A model generated the notes under the pieces. It was not told the origin of the DNA and searched no databases. It saw only the letters and a program-made list of their open reading frames with translations. A program made the translations under genes and the position numbers. From an uncultured Bacteroidales bacterium (GTDB lineage Bacteria; Bacteroidota; Bacteroidia; Bacteroidales; Muribaculaceae): a stretch of 48,949 nucleotides of DNA. Location of the stretch: NCBI GenBank assembly GCA_947175575.1, contig CAMWNG010000009.1, forward strand, positions 1 through 48,949, given 5' to 3'. Of this stretch, positions 24,301-32,367 are shown one piece after another (position 1 is the first letter of the stretch; each line of letters starts with the position of its first letter).

Positions 24301-24999
24301 ATGATAAAATCTGCAATTGAAAAGGTAATCAATGAGGATATGGCTGAAATCTGGTCGCTGCTGAGCGGCGAGGAGAAGCGTCTCATTGTGGAGAATTTTC
24401 ATATACAGAACTTCAAGAAAAATCAGTTCATTTATGCAGAGGGAGACGCTCCGGAACATCTGTGGTGCCTGCTGAAAGGTAAGGTTAAGAAGTTCAAGGA
24501 GGGTGTCGGAGGCCGTGTTCAGATCCTGCGGTTGATACGTCCGGTGCAGTATTTCGGTTACCGGGCTTATTTTGCGGGTGAACCGTATGTGTCGTCGGCA
24601 GCGGCGTTCGAACCTTCAACGCTTGGTGCTCTGCCATTGAAACTGGTGAAGGAGATGATAGACAATAACCGTGAGTTGGCATGGTTCTTTATCCGTGAGC
24701 TGTCGCGTAACCTCGGTGGCGCAGACACCCGCGTGGTGAATCTGACACAGAAGCATATACGCGGACGTCTGGCAGAGGCTCTCATGGTGTTACGCGAGAA
24801 TTACGGTCTGGAGGAGGATGAGGCGACTCTCAAGATATATATGTCAAGGGAGGATCTGGCCAATCTGTCGAACATGACGACGGCCAACGCCATACGCACA
24901 TTGTCGACTTTCGTGGACGAGCATCTGATAACTGTGGACGGACGCCGCATAAAGATTCTGAACGAGTCGATGCTCCGGAAAATCAGTAAGTTCGGTTAA
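24301..24999 (+). CDS. Crp/Fnr family transcriptional regulator
   Basis: A 232-residue regulator with an N-terminal cyclic-nucleotide-binding beta-roll (residues about 15-130: FKKNQFIYAEGDAPEHLWCLLKGKVKKF, then QILRLIRPVQYFGYRAYFAGEPY) and a C-terminal winged helix (about 155-225: YMSREDLANLSNMTTANAIRTLSTFVDEHLI). The cAMP-binding Arg-Ser of E. coli Crp is not present in a recognisable form, and there is no N-terminal Cys cluster as in Fnr. The effector is therefore unknown. It is a single-gene unit with its own promoter and converges on rpsA through the terminator at 25079-25108. Confidence 0.93.
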   Translation: MIKSAIEKVINEDMAEIWSLLSGEEKRLIVENFHIQNFKKNQFIYAEGDAPEHLWCLLKGKVKKFKEGVGGRVQILRLIRPVQYFGYRAYFAGEPYVSSAAAFEPSTLGALPLKLVKEMIDNNRELAWFFIRELSRNLGGADTRVVNLTQKHIRGRLAEALMVLRENYGLEEDEATLKIYMSREDLANLSNMTTANAIRTLSTFVDEHLITVDGRRIKILNESMLRKISKFG

Positions 25000-25078
25000 G
25001 ATAAAAAGACGGACGTAAATCGTCGCGTCTTCATAGTGGAATATTTTTGACTGATAACTCTTATTGAGTTATTAAAAG

Positions 25079-25108
25079 AAAAGGCCATCCCGTGAGGGAC
25101 GGCCTTTT
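25079..25108. terminator. Bidirectional terminator between the Crp/Fnr gene and rpsA
   Basis: AAAAGGCC-A-TCCC, loop GTGA, GGGA-C-GGCCTTTT. The A and T tracts on either side make it function in both directions for the converging genes. Confidence 0.85.
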
Positions 25109-25125
25109 CAGATATTAGGACTAAA

Positions 25126-26904
25126 TTATTTGCCTGTGAGTTTTTCCTTGAGAGCAGCAAGAGCCTCGAGGTCGCCGAGAGTGGCTTTTTCGATAGCGGG
25201 AGTAGCCGGAGCTGCCTCTTCCTGCTTGCGGGGAGCACGTTTAGCTTTGCGTTCTGCAGCTTTTTCAGAGCGAACTTCGTCTTCGAAGATACGGCTGTGA
25301 GAAAGGATGATGCGTTTAGCGTCCTTGTTGAATTCGATAACCTTGAAGTTGAGTTTTTCATCAACCTTGGCCTGAGTGCCGTCTTCCTTAACGAGGTGTT
25401 TGGGAGTAGCGAAACCTTCCACGCCGTAGGGGAGAGCAACGACAGCGCCTTTTTCAAGAAGCTCGACAATGGTGCCTTCGTGAACGGAACCAACGGTGAA
25501 GATGGTTTCGAAGACGTCCCAGGGATTCTCTTCGAGCTGTTTGTGTCCGAGAGAGAGACGACGGTTGTCTTTGTCGATAGCGAGAACTTCAACCTCGATG
25601 TCGTTGCCGACCTGAGTGAATTCGCTGGGGTGTTTGATTTTCTTTGTCCAAGAAAGGTCAGAGATGTGGATGAGGCCGTCAACGCCTTCTTCGATTTCAA
25701 CGAATACGCCGAAGTTGGTGAAGTTACGCACACGAGCGGTGTGACGGCTTCCAACGGGGTATTTTTCTTCGATATTTTCCCAGGGATCGTTCTTGAGCTG
25801 TTTGATGCCGAGTGACATCTTGCGGTCTTCGCGGTCGAGGGTAAGGATAACGGCTTCAACTTCGTCGCCGACTTTCATGAAGTCCTGAGCTGAGCGGAGG
25901 TGCTGGCTCCATGACATCTCGCTGACGTGGATGAGGCCTTCGACACCGGGAGCAACTTCGAGGAATGCGCCGTAGTCTGCCATAACCACTACGCGGCCTT
26001 TGACATGGTCGCCGACGTTGAGGTTGGGATCGAGAGCATCCCAGGGATGAGGCTGGAGCTGCTTGAGGCCGAGAGCGATACGTTTTTTCTCATCGTCGAA
26101 GTCGAGGATAACGACGTTGAGTTTCTGGTCGAGTTCGACAACTTCGCTGGGTTTGGATACGCGTCCCCAGGAGAGGTCGGTGATGTGGATGAGACCGTCA
26201 ACACCGCCGAGGTCGATGAATACGCCGTAGGAGGTGATGTTCTTAACGGTGCCTTCGAGAACCTGACCTTTTTCGAGTTTAGAGATGATTTCGCGTTTCT
26301 GCTGTTCGAGTTCAGCTTCGATGAGAGCTTTGTGCGAGATAACGACATTCTTGAATTCTTCGTTGATCTTGACAACTTTGAATTCCATAGTCTTGCCGAC
26401 GTACATGTCGTAGTCGCGGATGGGTTTCACATCGATCTGAGAACCGGGAAGGAAAGCTTCGATGCCGAAAACGTCGACAATCATGCCGCCTTTTGTACGG
26501 CATTTGATGAAACCTTTGATGATTTCGTCGTTTTCGAGGGCAGCGTTGATGCGTTCCCAAGAGCGGGAAGCGCGAGCTTTCTTGTGAGAAAGGATGAGCT
26601 GGCCTTTTTTGTCTTCCTGGTTTTCGATGAATACCTCAACAGTGTCGCCGACCTTGATGTCGGGGTTGTATCGGAATTCGCTCATGGGGATGATTCCATC
26701 GCTCTTATAACCGATGTTAACCACAGCTTCGCGCTTGTTGAGAGCGATGATGGTACCTTCGATTACTTCCTGATCCTTAACGGTGTTAAGCGATTCGTCA
26801 TAAGTGCGGGTGAGTTCTTCGCGGCTTTTCTCACCTGCGGTTTCGCCGTTTTCATAGGCATCCCAGTCGAAATCTTCGATAGGGCTTTTGGTTAATTCTG
26901 CCAT
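25126..26904 (-). CDS. rpsA: 30S ribosomal protein S1
   Basis: A 592-residue protein with six S1 (OB-fold) RNA-binding repeats from about residue 45 to 545. The four central ones are marked by recurring (V/Y)GVF(I/V)(D/E)x(G/E)-GV(D/E)GLIH(I/V)(S/T)(D/E)(L/M)SW units near 228, 313 and 399. It binds mRNA on the 30S subunit and promotes initiation, important in a phylum with little Shine-Dalgarno use. An acidic N-terminal segment (about 1-40) and a Lys/Ala-rich tail (about 550-592) flank the repeats. It has its own promoter at 26991-27022. It is single-gene and highly biased in codon use, which explains the long antisense frames over it. Confidence 0.96.
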   Translation of the reverse strand: MAELTKSPIEDFDWDAYENGETAGEKSREELTRTYDESLNTVKDQEVIEGTIIALNKREAVVNIGYKSDGIIPMSEFRYNPDIKVGDTVEVFIENQEDKKGQLILSHKKARASRSWERINAALENDEIIKGFIKCRTKGGMIVDVFGIEAFLPGSQIDVKPIRDYDMYVGKTMEFKVVKINEEFKNVVISHKALIEAELEQQKREIISKLEKGQVLEGTVKNITSYGVFIDLGGVDGLIHITDLSWGRVSKPSEVVELDQKLNVVILDFDDEKKRIALGLKQLQPHPWDALDPNLNVGDHVKGRVVVMADYGAFLEVAPGVEGLIHVSEMSWSQHLRSAQDFMKVGDEVEAVILTLDREDRKMSLGIKQLKNDPWENIEEKYPVGSRHTARVRNFTNFGVFVEIEEGVDGLIHISDLSWTKKIKHPSEFTQVGNDIEVEVLAIDKDNRRLSLGHKQLEENPWDVFETIFTVGSVHEGTIVELLEKGAVVALPYGVEGFATPKHLVKEDGTQAKVDEKLNFKVIEFNKDAKRIILSHSRIFEDEVRSEKAAERKAKRAPRKQEEAAPATPAIEKATLGDLEALAALKEKLTGK

Positions 26905-26990
26905 TAAAAAAGTTAATAAATATGGTTAATTATAAGCGCGACCTTTGTGGTCAACGCACAGCATTCCCAAAGATGGGTTTAACTGCGGTG

Positions 26991-27022
26991 CAAAGGTACA
27001 AAGTTTCTTCTTGATTTCCAAA
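26991..27022 (-). promoter_or_regulatory. Promoter of rpsA
   Basis: On the minus strand TTTG (27019-27022), a 20-nt spacer and TACCTTTG (26991-26998). A leader of about 80 nt precedes the ATG at 26904. Confidence 0.75.
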
Positions 27023-27059
27023 CACATCCGGAAATTTTTGTATAAAATATAAAAGAAAA

Positions 27060-27089
27060 AAGAAAATCCCCGCGGAGGGGGATTTTCTT
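27060..27089 (-). terminator. Terminator of the greA-HIT-thioredoxin-like operon
   Basis: AAGAAAATCCCC (27060-27071) and GGGGATTTTCTT (27078-27089) form a perfect 12-bp stem. On the minus strand a long T-rich tract follows, giving an intrinsic terminator 16 nt past the stop. Confidence 0.85.
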
Positions 27090-27105
27090 GGCTATGAATG
27101 ATGTA

Positions 27106-28197
27106 TCAAATGTATTTCTTAACGGCCGCGGGGAGGTCGGCGGGATCGACTACGCGTTCGCGGATGGTGCCGTTACGGTCGATAATGAATGTGGTGGGAA
27201 GTACGCCGACATTGTATGATGTCAGAGGCTGGAAATCGTCGGTGGTGGAGTTCCACACGGTGATCCAGGGCAATTTGTCGGCAGTCTGACGCCACCAGGT
27301 CTCGTCAGAGTCGAAAGCGATCTGATAAATCTCGAGACCTTTGTCGTGATTCGCTTCGTAAATGTCTCCGAGCACCACGTTATAAGCCGGAGAAGATTCT
27401 GCGGAGTAGTTTGTGAAACTCAGAAGAAGTACGCCTCCTTTTGCGGCAGCTTCCTGAAGTGAGCGGGCCACGCCTTCGCGGTCGATGCGGTTGATTTCAA
27501 GAACACCTGTTTCAGGAACGGTGATCTGGCGTGATGGCTGAACTCCGGCCGCGAGTGCCCGTCCCTGAAGGAACTGGTGGGAGATGAACTTGCCGCGGAT
27601 ATCGTCGGGACGATCGGTGGTGAAGCGTTGAGCCACGGCGCCAAACATGCGCAGGTCGGCCTTACGGGAAGGGTCGAAAAGTCTGTGCGGGCCGACGGTG
27701 CGGTTTAGGAGGTAATAACCGGGCAGAACGGAGGGGTCGGCAAAGGCGCGGGCAAAGAGTTCTTTCTTGAAATTATCATCGGAGATGACATTCAGGGCGC
27801 CGTCTTTAGCTGTCTGCACCCGTATCAGACTGTCGAGAGCCGAGATGGTTGAAGCGGAGAGGGTGCCGGTGAGGGAATAATTCATGCCACCGTCAGAAAG
27901 AACGTGTATGGCGTCGATTGAATCTACGGGGAAGTAGATGTAATTACCCTCGAAGGCGAGACGCATCACATCGGGATATGGTGCGGGCGCGGAAGCCTGA
28001 TATTTGAACGATCCGTCGTGAATATGTACAGTGTCGACGGTGTACCAGCGACCGTTGTTGCCGGCCTCGACAAGCATAAGGGCAGAGTCGGGGAGATTGA
28101 CAGTACCTTCGATACTCCAGCCCCTGGGCGATTCGGAACAGGAAGCGAACGCGGAGGCCAGAGACGCGGCTGCGATTATCTTCAGGAAAGTATTCAT
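27106..28197 (-). CDS. DUF4369/thioredoxin-like lipoprotein lacking the CxxC motif
   Basis: A 363-residue lipoprotein (signal ending AFASC, Cys20). The N-terminal region (25-115) fits DUF4369: WSIEGTVNLPDSALMLVEAG and VDTVHIHDGSFKY. A TlpA/AhpC-like thioredoxin fold occupies about residues 255-363, with a cis-Pro segment VGVLPTTF (Pro334) and FIIDRNGTI. The usual WCxxC active site is replaced by FTNYSAESSPAY near 261-272, so no redox cysteines remain. It is probably a periplasmic binding or scaffold protein derived from a thiol oxidoreductase. It overlaps the HIT gene by 4 nt. Confidence 0.88.
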   Translation of the reverse strand: MNTFLKIIAAASLASAFASCSESPRGWSIEGTVNLPDSALMLVEAGNNGRWYTVDTVHIHDGSFKYQASAPAPYPDVMRLAFEGNYIYFPVDSIDAIHVLSDGGMNYSLTGTLSASTISALDSLIRVQTAKDGALNVISDDNFKKELFARAFADPSVLPGYYLLNRTVGPHRLFDPSRKADLRMFGAVAQRFTTDRPDDIRGKFISHQFLQGRALAAGVQPSRQITVPETGVLEINRIDREGVARSLQEAAAKGGVLLLSFTNYSAESSPAYNVVLGDIYEANHDKGLEIYQIAFDSDETWWRQTADKLPWITVWNSTTDDFQPLTSYNVGVLPTTFIIDRNGTIRERVVDPADLPAAVKKYI

Positions 28198-28601
28198 GCC
28201 TGTTCGGATTTGATGAATGCGGAGATGGATTGGGCTATCTCAGTCATGCGTTCGGCAGGAAGAGAGAGCTTGGGGCGGTGGAAGTTCATGTCGGCCTCGG
28301 TTTCCATAGGAACAAGATGGATGTGGGCGTGCGGCACTTCAAGGCCGATCACGGCCATTCCTATCTTGCGGCAACGTATGGCTTTCTTCATGGCGACGGC
28401 AACTTTTTTGGCGAAAAGGTGCAGGGCTGCGAGTTCATCGTTGTCGAGATCGAAGATATAATCCACCTCGCGCTTTGGAATCACAAGGACGTGTCCGGGT
28501 GCCACAGGATTGATGTCGAGGAAGGCGAAGTGTTTGTCGTCTTCGGCAACTTTATAGGAAGGAATCTCGCCTGAGGCGATCATAGAGAAAACGGTGGGCA
28601 T
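28194..28601 (-). CDS. HIT family nucleotide hydrolase
   Basis: A 135-residue histidine-triad protein of the Hint/HinT type. FSMIASGEIPSYKVAEDD opens the domain, HVLVIPKREV is near residue 38, and the catalytic triad HAHIHLVP is near 91-98. HIT enzymes hydrolyse nucleoside phosphoramidates or adenylated intermediates. The gene starts 8 nt after greA and overlaps the thioredoxin-like lipoprotein by 4 nt, so the three form one operon. The zinc cysteines of some HIT proteins are absent. Confidence 0.94.
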   Translation of the reverse strand: MPTVFSMIASGEIPSYKVAEDDKHFAFLDINPVAPGHVLVIPKREVDYIFDLDNDELAALHLFAKKVAVAMKKAIRCRKIGMAVIGLEVPHAHIHLVPMETEADMNFHRPKLSLPAERMTEIAQSISAFIKSEQA

Positions 28602-28609
28602 GGCAGATA

Positions 28610-29080
28610 TCAGAAAGAGATTTCGACAATTTCAAATTTCATGAGTCCGGACGGTACGCGAATTTCAACGATATCGCCAACCTTGTGACCGATGAGCCCC
28701 TGGGCGATAGGAGTGGAAGATGCGATCTTTTTCTCTTTCAGGTTTGCCTCGGAATCGGCCACGATGGTGTACTCCATCTCCATTCCGTTAGTGAGATTCT
28801 TGATCTTCACGCGGTTTAGTATCTGAACTTCATCGCAATTGAGACGGGTTTCGTCAAGGATGCGAGCATTGGCAACGAGGTCCTTGAGCTGTGCGATCTT
28901 CATTTCGAGCATACCTTGAGCCTCTTTAGCGGCATCGTATTCGGCATTCTCCGAGAGGTCGCCTTTGTCGCGGGCTTCGGCAATAGCACGGGATATTTCA
29001 GGACGCTTAACACTTTCGAGATAAGCGATTTCTTCCATTTTCTTTTTGTAACCCTCCTGGGTCATGTAAGTAATAGCCAT
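28610..29080 (-). CDS. greA: Transcription elongation factor GreA
   Basis: A 156-residue GreA: N-terminal coiled coil (MTQEGYKKKMEEI to about residue 75) with the DLSENAEYDAAKEAQ tip motif carrying the acidic residues that reach the RNA polymerase active site, followed by a C-terminal FKBP-like domain (ISSTPIAQGLIGHKVGD). It rescues backtracked polymerase by stimulating transcript cleavage. ATG 29080 gives the normal family length; an in-frame start at 29152 would add 24 unrelated residues. A -7 box at 29208-29215 implies a leader of about 120 nt. Confidence 0.95.
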   Translation of the reverse strand: MAITYMTQEGYKKKMEEIAYLESVKRPEISRAIAEARDKGDLSENAEYDAAKEAQGMLEMKIAQLKDLVANARILDETRLNCDEVQILNRVKIKNLTNGMEMEYTIVADSEANLKEKKIASSTPIAQGLIGHKVGDIVEIRVPSGLMKFEIVEISF

Positions 29081-29207
29081 AGTGTCGTTATAGTCAGGCG
29101 CGGGCCTGAATGTTTTAGGTGTTACGAATAAAGGTAATTGGGCTGGTAACAAAAAAATGAGGAAACTCTGCTAATGCCGAGTTCCTGCACTGATGTTATC
29201 ACGGGTG

Positions 29208-29215
29208 CAAAGTTA
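29208..29215 (-). promoter_or_regulatory. -7 box of the greA operon
   Basis: The minus strand reads TAACTTTG about 130 nt upstream of the greA ATG. The -33 element is not clear. Confidence 0.45.
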
Positions 29216-29255
29216 ACCCAAAAAGTGAAATAAACCGAATTTGGGAGCTTTAAAA

Positions 29256-30698
29256 TTAGTTAAATATTGCCGACGCGTTTTCGGCCGGTACATCCGGGGG
29301 CGACTGAGGAATCCACTTGCCGGAGAACATCCGCCAAAGAAAAATAGCACCGCGGAAGGACAATTCGACAGCCATGGCTATCCACACGCCGGGCAGACCC
29401 ATCGATCCGGCGAGAATAGCCGCAAGGGGGATGCGTACGGCCCATATTGATCCGAAGTTCATTATTGCCGGCAGGGTGGTATCGCCGACGCCGATGAAGG
29501 CGCCGTAGGCCACGATTGATGCGGCGTAGAGCGGTTCGGCGAACGCTTCAATGCGGAGGACTTTCGCTCCAAGTTCGGCAATTGCACTGACATCGGTCAT
29601 GATGTCCATCATCACCGGAGCCGCGAAATAAAGTATAACACCCATGACAGTCATGACAACGATACCGAGTCCTACTGTGAGGTGACAGAAGCGTTTGATT
29701 AGATCGCGACGGCCTGCTCCGAGGCTCTGCCCTACAAGGGTAGTGGCGGCGTCGCCGATGCCGAAGCCCGGCATGTAGCAGAGGCTTTCTGCTGTGACAG
29801 CGAATGCGTTGGCTGCGATGGCGACTACTCCGAGGGGGGCGACAATCACGGTTATTGTGACTTGTGCGCAGCAGAAAATGGCGTGTTCGAGCGCCATAGG
29901 CATGGAAATCTTCAACGCTTTTCGCAAAACCGGTTTCGTCGGCCGGAAGCTTTCGCGCGGGTGTCCGGCGATGCGCGTGTCGGTTTGTCGGCAAAGCATA
30001 TACCACATAAGGACAGCGGCCACGATGATTTCGGCACCTACAGTGCCGAGTGCCGCACCGAGCACCCCGAGACCCGCGCCGGGCATCATGATGTCGGCAC
30101 CCAGAATGTGAATGTCGCGTGTCGGGAAAATCAGGAACCAGTTTAAGATGACATCCAGCAGGCACATGCCGATGTTGAGCACTGTGGGCACCTTCATGTT
30201 TCCCGCCGCGCGGAGTACACCCCCGGCGAGATAACTGAGGGTGAGCAAGGGCAGGGCGCTCATCCATACAGCGAAATAGAGTCCGGCCGAGGGACTGATG
30301 GCATCATTACCGCCGAGCCAGTAAGGGAGCGGGGCGGATATGGCGAGCCCGACGATCATCATGAAAATACTGACAACGAGGACAGAGGTTATGCCCTGGC
30401 GTACGACTCGACGTGCCTCATCCGGTTTCTTCCCGCCGAGGCGATGAGCCACCTGCACAGAAAAACCGGTGGTGACTGCGGAGCATATTCCCCAGAAAAG
30501 CCAAAGCGAACTGCTCATGAGACCCACAGACGCTGCGCCATCGGCTCCGATACGTCCCACCATAGATGCGTCGATGTACTGCATGAGAATGCTGGACATC
30601 TGGGACAGAATAGCCGGGACGGCAAGCTGTGCCGTAAGCGAGATCTGCCGACCCAGGGTGAGTCGCTCACCGTTCTGGATGGGGCTAAGGTCAGCCAT
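29256..30698 (-). CDS. MATE family efflux transporter
   Basis: A 480-residue inner-membrane protein with about 12 hydrophobic segments in two similar halves, opening QISLTAQLAVPAILSQMSSILMQYIDASMVGRIG, a typical MATE start. The second half repeats this around ALKISMPMALEHAIFCCAQVTITVIVAPLG, and GFGIGDAATTLVGQSLGAGR is a conserved family segment. It is likely an Na+ or H+ driven exporter of cationic drugs or metabolites. It overlaps the OstA-like gene by 8 nt as the last gene of that unit. The substrate is unknown. Confidence 0.93.
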   Translation of the reverse strand: MADLSPIQNGERLTLGRQISLTAQLAVPAILSQMSSILMQYIDASMVGRIGADGAASVGLMSSSLWLFWGICSAVTTGFSVQVAHRLGGKKPDEARRVVRQGITSVLVVSIFMMIVGLAISAPLPYWLGGNDAISPSAGLYFAVWMSALPLLTLSYLAGGVLRAAGNMKVPTVLNIGMCLLDVILNWFLIFPTRDIHILGADIMMPGAGLGVLGAALGTVGAEIIVAAVLMWYMLCRQTDTRIAGHPRESFRPTKPVLRKALKISMPMALEHAIFCCAQVTITVIVAPLGVVAIAANAFAVTAESLCYMPGFGIGDAATTLVGQSLGAGRRDLIKRFCHLTVGLGIVVMTVMGVILYFAAPVMMDIMTDVSAIAELGAKVLRIEAFAEPLYAASIVAYGAFIGVGDTTLPAIMNFGSIWAVRIPLAAILAGSMGLPGVWIAMAVELSFRGAIFLWRMFSGKWIPQSPPDVPAENASAIFN

Positions 30699-32349
30699 CC
30701 TCGCCTTCCTCCATAAGGCGGTCCATGGCCGGGGGTATAATCATCACGTCGGAAGGAGAGAGAGGGCGGATGCCTTTGAAAAGCCGGAATTTCGGGAGGA
30801 AAAGCTGAGACCGGCGCAACATGAAGAGTGGTGTGGCAGTGCCGGGTGTATCGGGCCACATCCTGATATATTCCGGGTAGTTGTCGGCAAATCTGGCGGT
30901 GAGGAAGGAACTCTGGGCAGTGACCATCTTGTTGAATGTGGAATCGGCCTCTTCCGGATACATTATCATCTCCACATTTCCGTTGATGTCAAGTTGGCGA
31001 AGGACGCCGTCGTGCAGGCGCGCCACGATCTGCTTGCCGGCGAGCTGATTGTAATATGTGTCGTAAATCTGCTGTGAGATAAAACCGTATTGTGGCAACC
31101 GGGCTTCGTCGATGGTGCTGTCGTTGAAATGCAATTCGATGAGATTGCCGAAAATCTGCTGCTCGGCATTCCATACCACCGGATGGATGTACATGCGCAG
31201 AGTTGAGTCGGCCGATGTGGCGCGCATGGAGTCGCAGACACCCTGCATGTCGGAACGATAGAAACGTACACGAGGCCATAGGTCGGCGACATGGGAGGTG
31301 TCGACGCGGAATGACTCCGGAATTTCTGGTGTGCCGGTAATTGTGTCGGCAGGTATGGCAGGAATGGTTACGGTGTCGAACAGACGGCGCGCGTCGATCT
31401 GTCGGGCATGGAGATATAGGGTATCCCCCTTGCCGTATTCTTTGACAAGGAGCCGACCGGTTGCATAGGCAGAGTCAGTCAGCTGATTGAAGAATCCGTA
31501 ATCGGCGCTGAGTGATGCTTGGCGCGCAGAGTCGGTCATAATCATGGCACCGAAACATGTGCCGAGACCATCGCGTCGGTTATAATAGATTGTATCGGCA
31601 GTCAGGGTACGACCGTTGTCGCTGACCACGACCGAGCGACGGTAGAGGGCGGCGGTGTCTATATCGGTGTCGTATAGACCGTCCGAGGTGAAGATTGTAC
31701 CACGACGGTTGATGATGCGTCCCGGGGAATTGATCCGGGCGATATGGGTGACTGTGTTGTAGAAGAGTGAATCAGTGAAAATGTCAAGGGTATCCTCACG
31801 CTCCAGAGATTTGAGGTGTACGTCGATGTAGAAATTCGCATCCTTGAGTGCGGGCAGATATTCTCCTTCGAGGCTGACGAGACGGTTATGGGAATCGTAG
31901 AGTACACCTCCTGTGCTGTATGAGCCGATATCGTATGCTACATCGTAGCGGAACACATCAGTCTCAAGGGTAACGTCGCGATTGATCATCTTGACTTTTT
32001 TGCCCGGATCGGCATAGAGGAAAGCGACTTCGCCGGGGGCGTCGTAGTCGAGTTCATCTGCATATATAAATAATGTGTCGCCCTGCTCCATGGAGATATT
32101 GCCGAAGGCGAGGAACGATCCTGTCTCGGGATAATAATGTGCGCTGTCGCACAGCATGGTCATTCCGTCTTTGAGAAAGCGGACGTTCCCGCTGACTATC
32201 ATGAATGAATCGCGATCCTGTTTGTGGAGGAGATCGGCACGGTCAAGAACCACCACGGCGGATCCGGAACGCGCAGGTGCCGAAAAGGTCACGGCAGCCT
32301 GTACAGAGGCTACCGCGACAATAGCTGAGACAATGGTCTTGCGCAACAT
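30691..32349 (-). CDS. OstA-like (LptA-type) envelope protein
   Basis: A 552-residue exported protein with a signal peptide (residues 1-18 or 24). It has several OstA/LptA-like beta-jellyroll stretches, read from repeated units such as FMIVSGNVRFLKDGMTMLCDSAHYY near residue 50, and later DTLFIYADELDYD, RTLTADTIYYNRRDG, and LHARQIDARRLFDTV. Proteins of this type are thought to act in lipopolysaccharide transport across the periplasm. The length is about three times that of E. coli LptA, as usual in Bacteroidota. It is 18 nt downstream of the SurA-like gene and overlaps the MATE gene. The LPS role is family inference. Confidence 0.88.
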   Translation of the reverse strand: MLRKTIVSAIVAVASVQAAVTFSAPARSGSAVVVLDRADLLHKQDRDSFMIVSGNVRFLKDGMTMLCDSAHYYPETGSFLAFGNISMEQGDTLFIYADELDYDAPGEVAFLYADPGKKVKMINRDVTLETDVFRYDVAYDIGSYSTGGVLYDSHNRLVSLEGEYLPALKDANFYIDVHLKSLEREDTLDIFTDSLFYNTVTHIARINSPGRIINRRGTIFTSDGLYDTDIDTAALYRRSVVVSDNGRTLTADTIYYNRRDGLGTCFGAMIMTDSARQASLSADYGFFNQLTDSAYATGRLLVKEYGKGDTLYLHARQIDARRLFDTVTIPAIPADTITGTPEIPESFRVDTSHVADLWPRVRFYRSDMQGVCDSMRATSADSTLRMYIHPVVWNAEQQIFGNLIELHFNDSTIDEARLPQYGFISQQIYDTYYNQLAGKQIVARLHDGVLRQLDINGNVEMIMYPEEADSTFNKMVTAQSSFLTARFADNYPEYIRMWPDTPGTATPLFMLRRSQLFLPKFRLFKGIRPLSPSDVMIIPPAMDRLMEEGEDG

Positions 32350-32367
32350 CAGGGTAAAACGGGACGA

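Noticed and set aside
25600-26500. Apparent repeated DNA within rpsA
   Set aside because: The similarity comes from tandem S1 protein domains, not from a DNA repeat element.
25927-26895. 322-codon open frame antisense to rpsA
   Set aside because: It mirrors the strongly biased codons of ribosomal protein S1, gives a low-complexity Phe/Asp/Val/Glu-rich protein with no known motif, and has no promoter.
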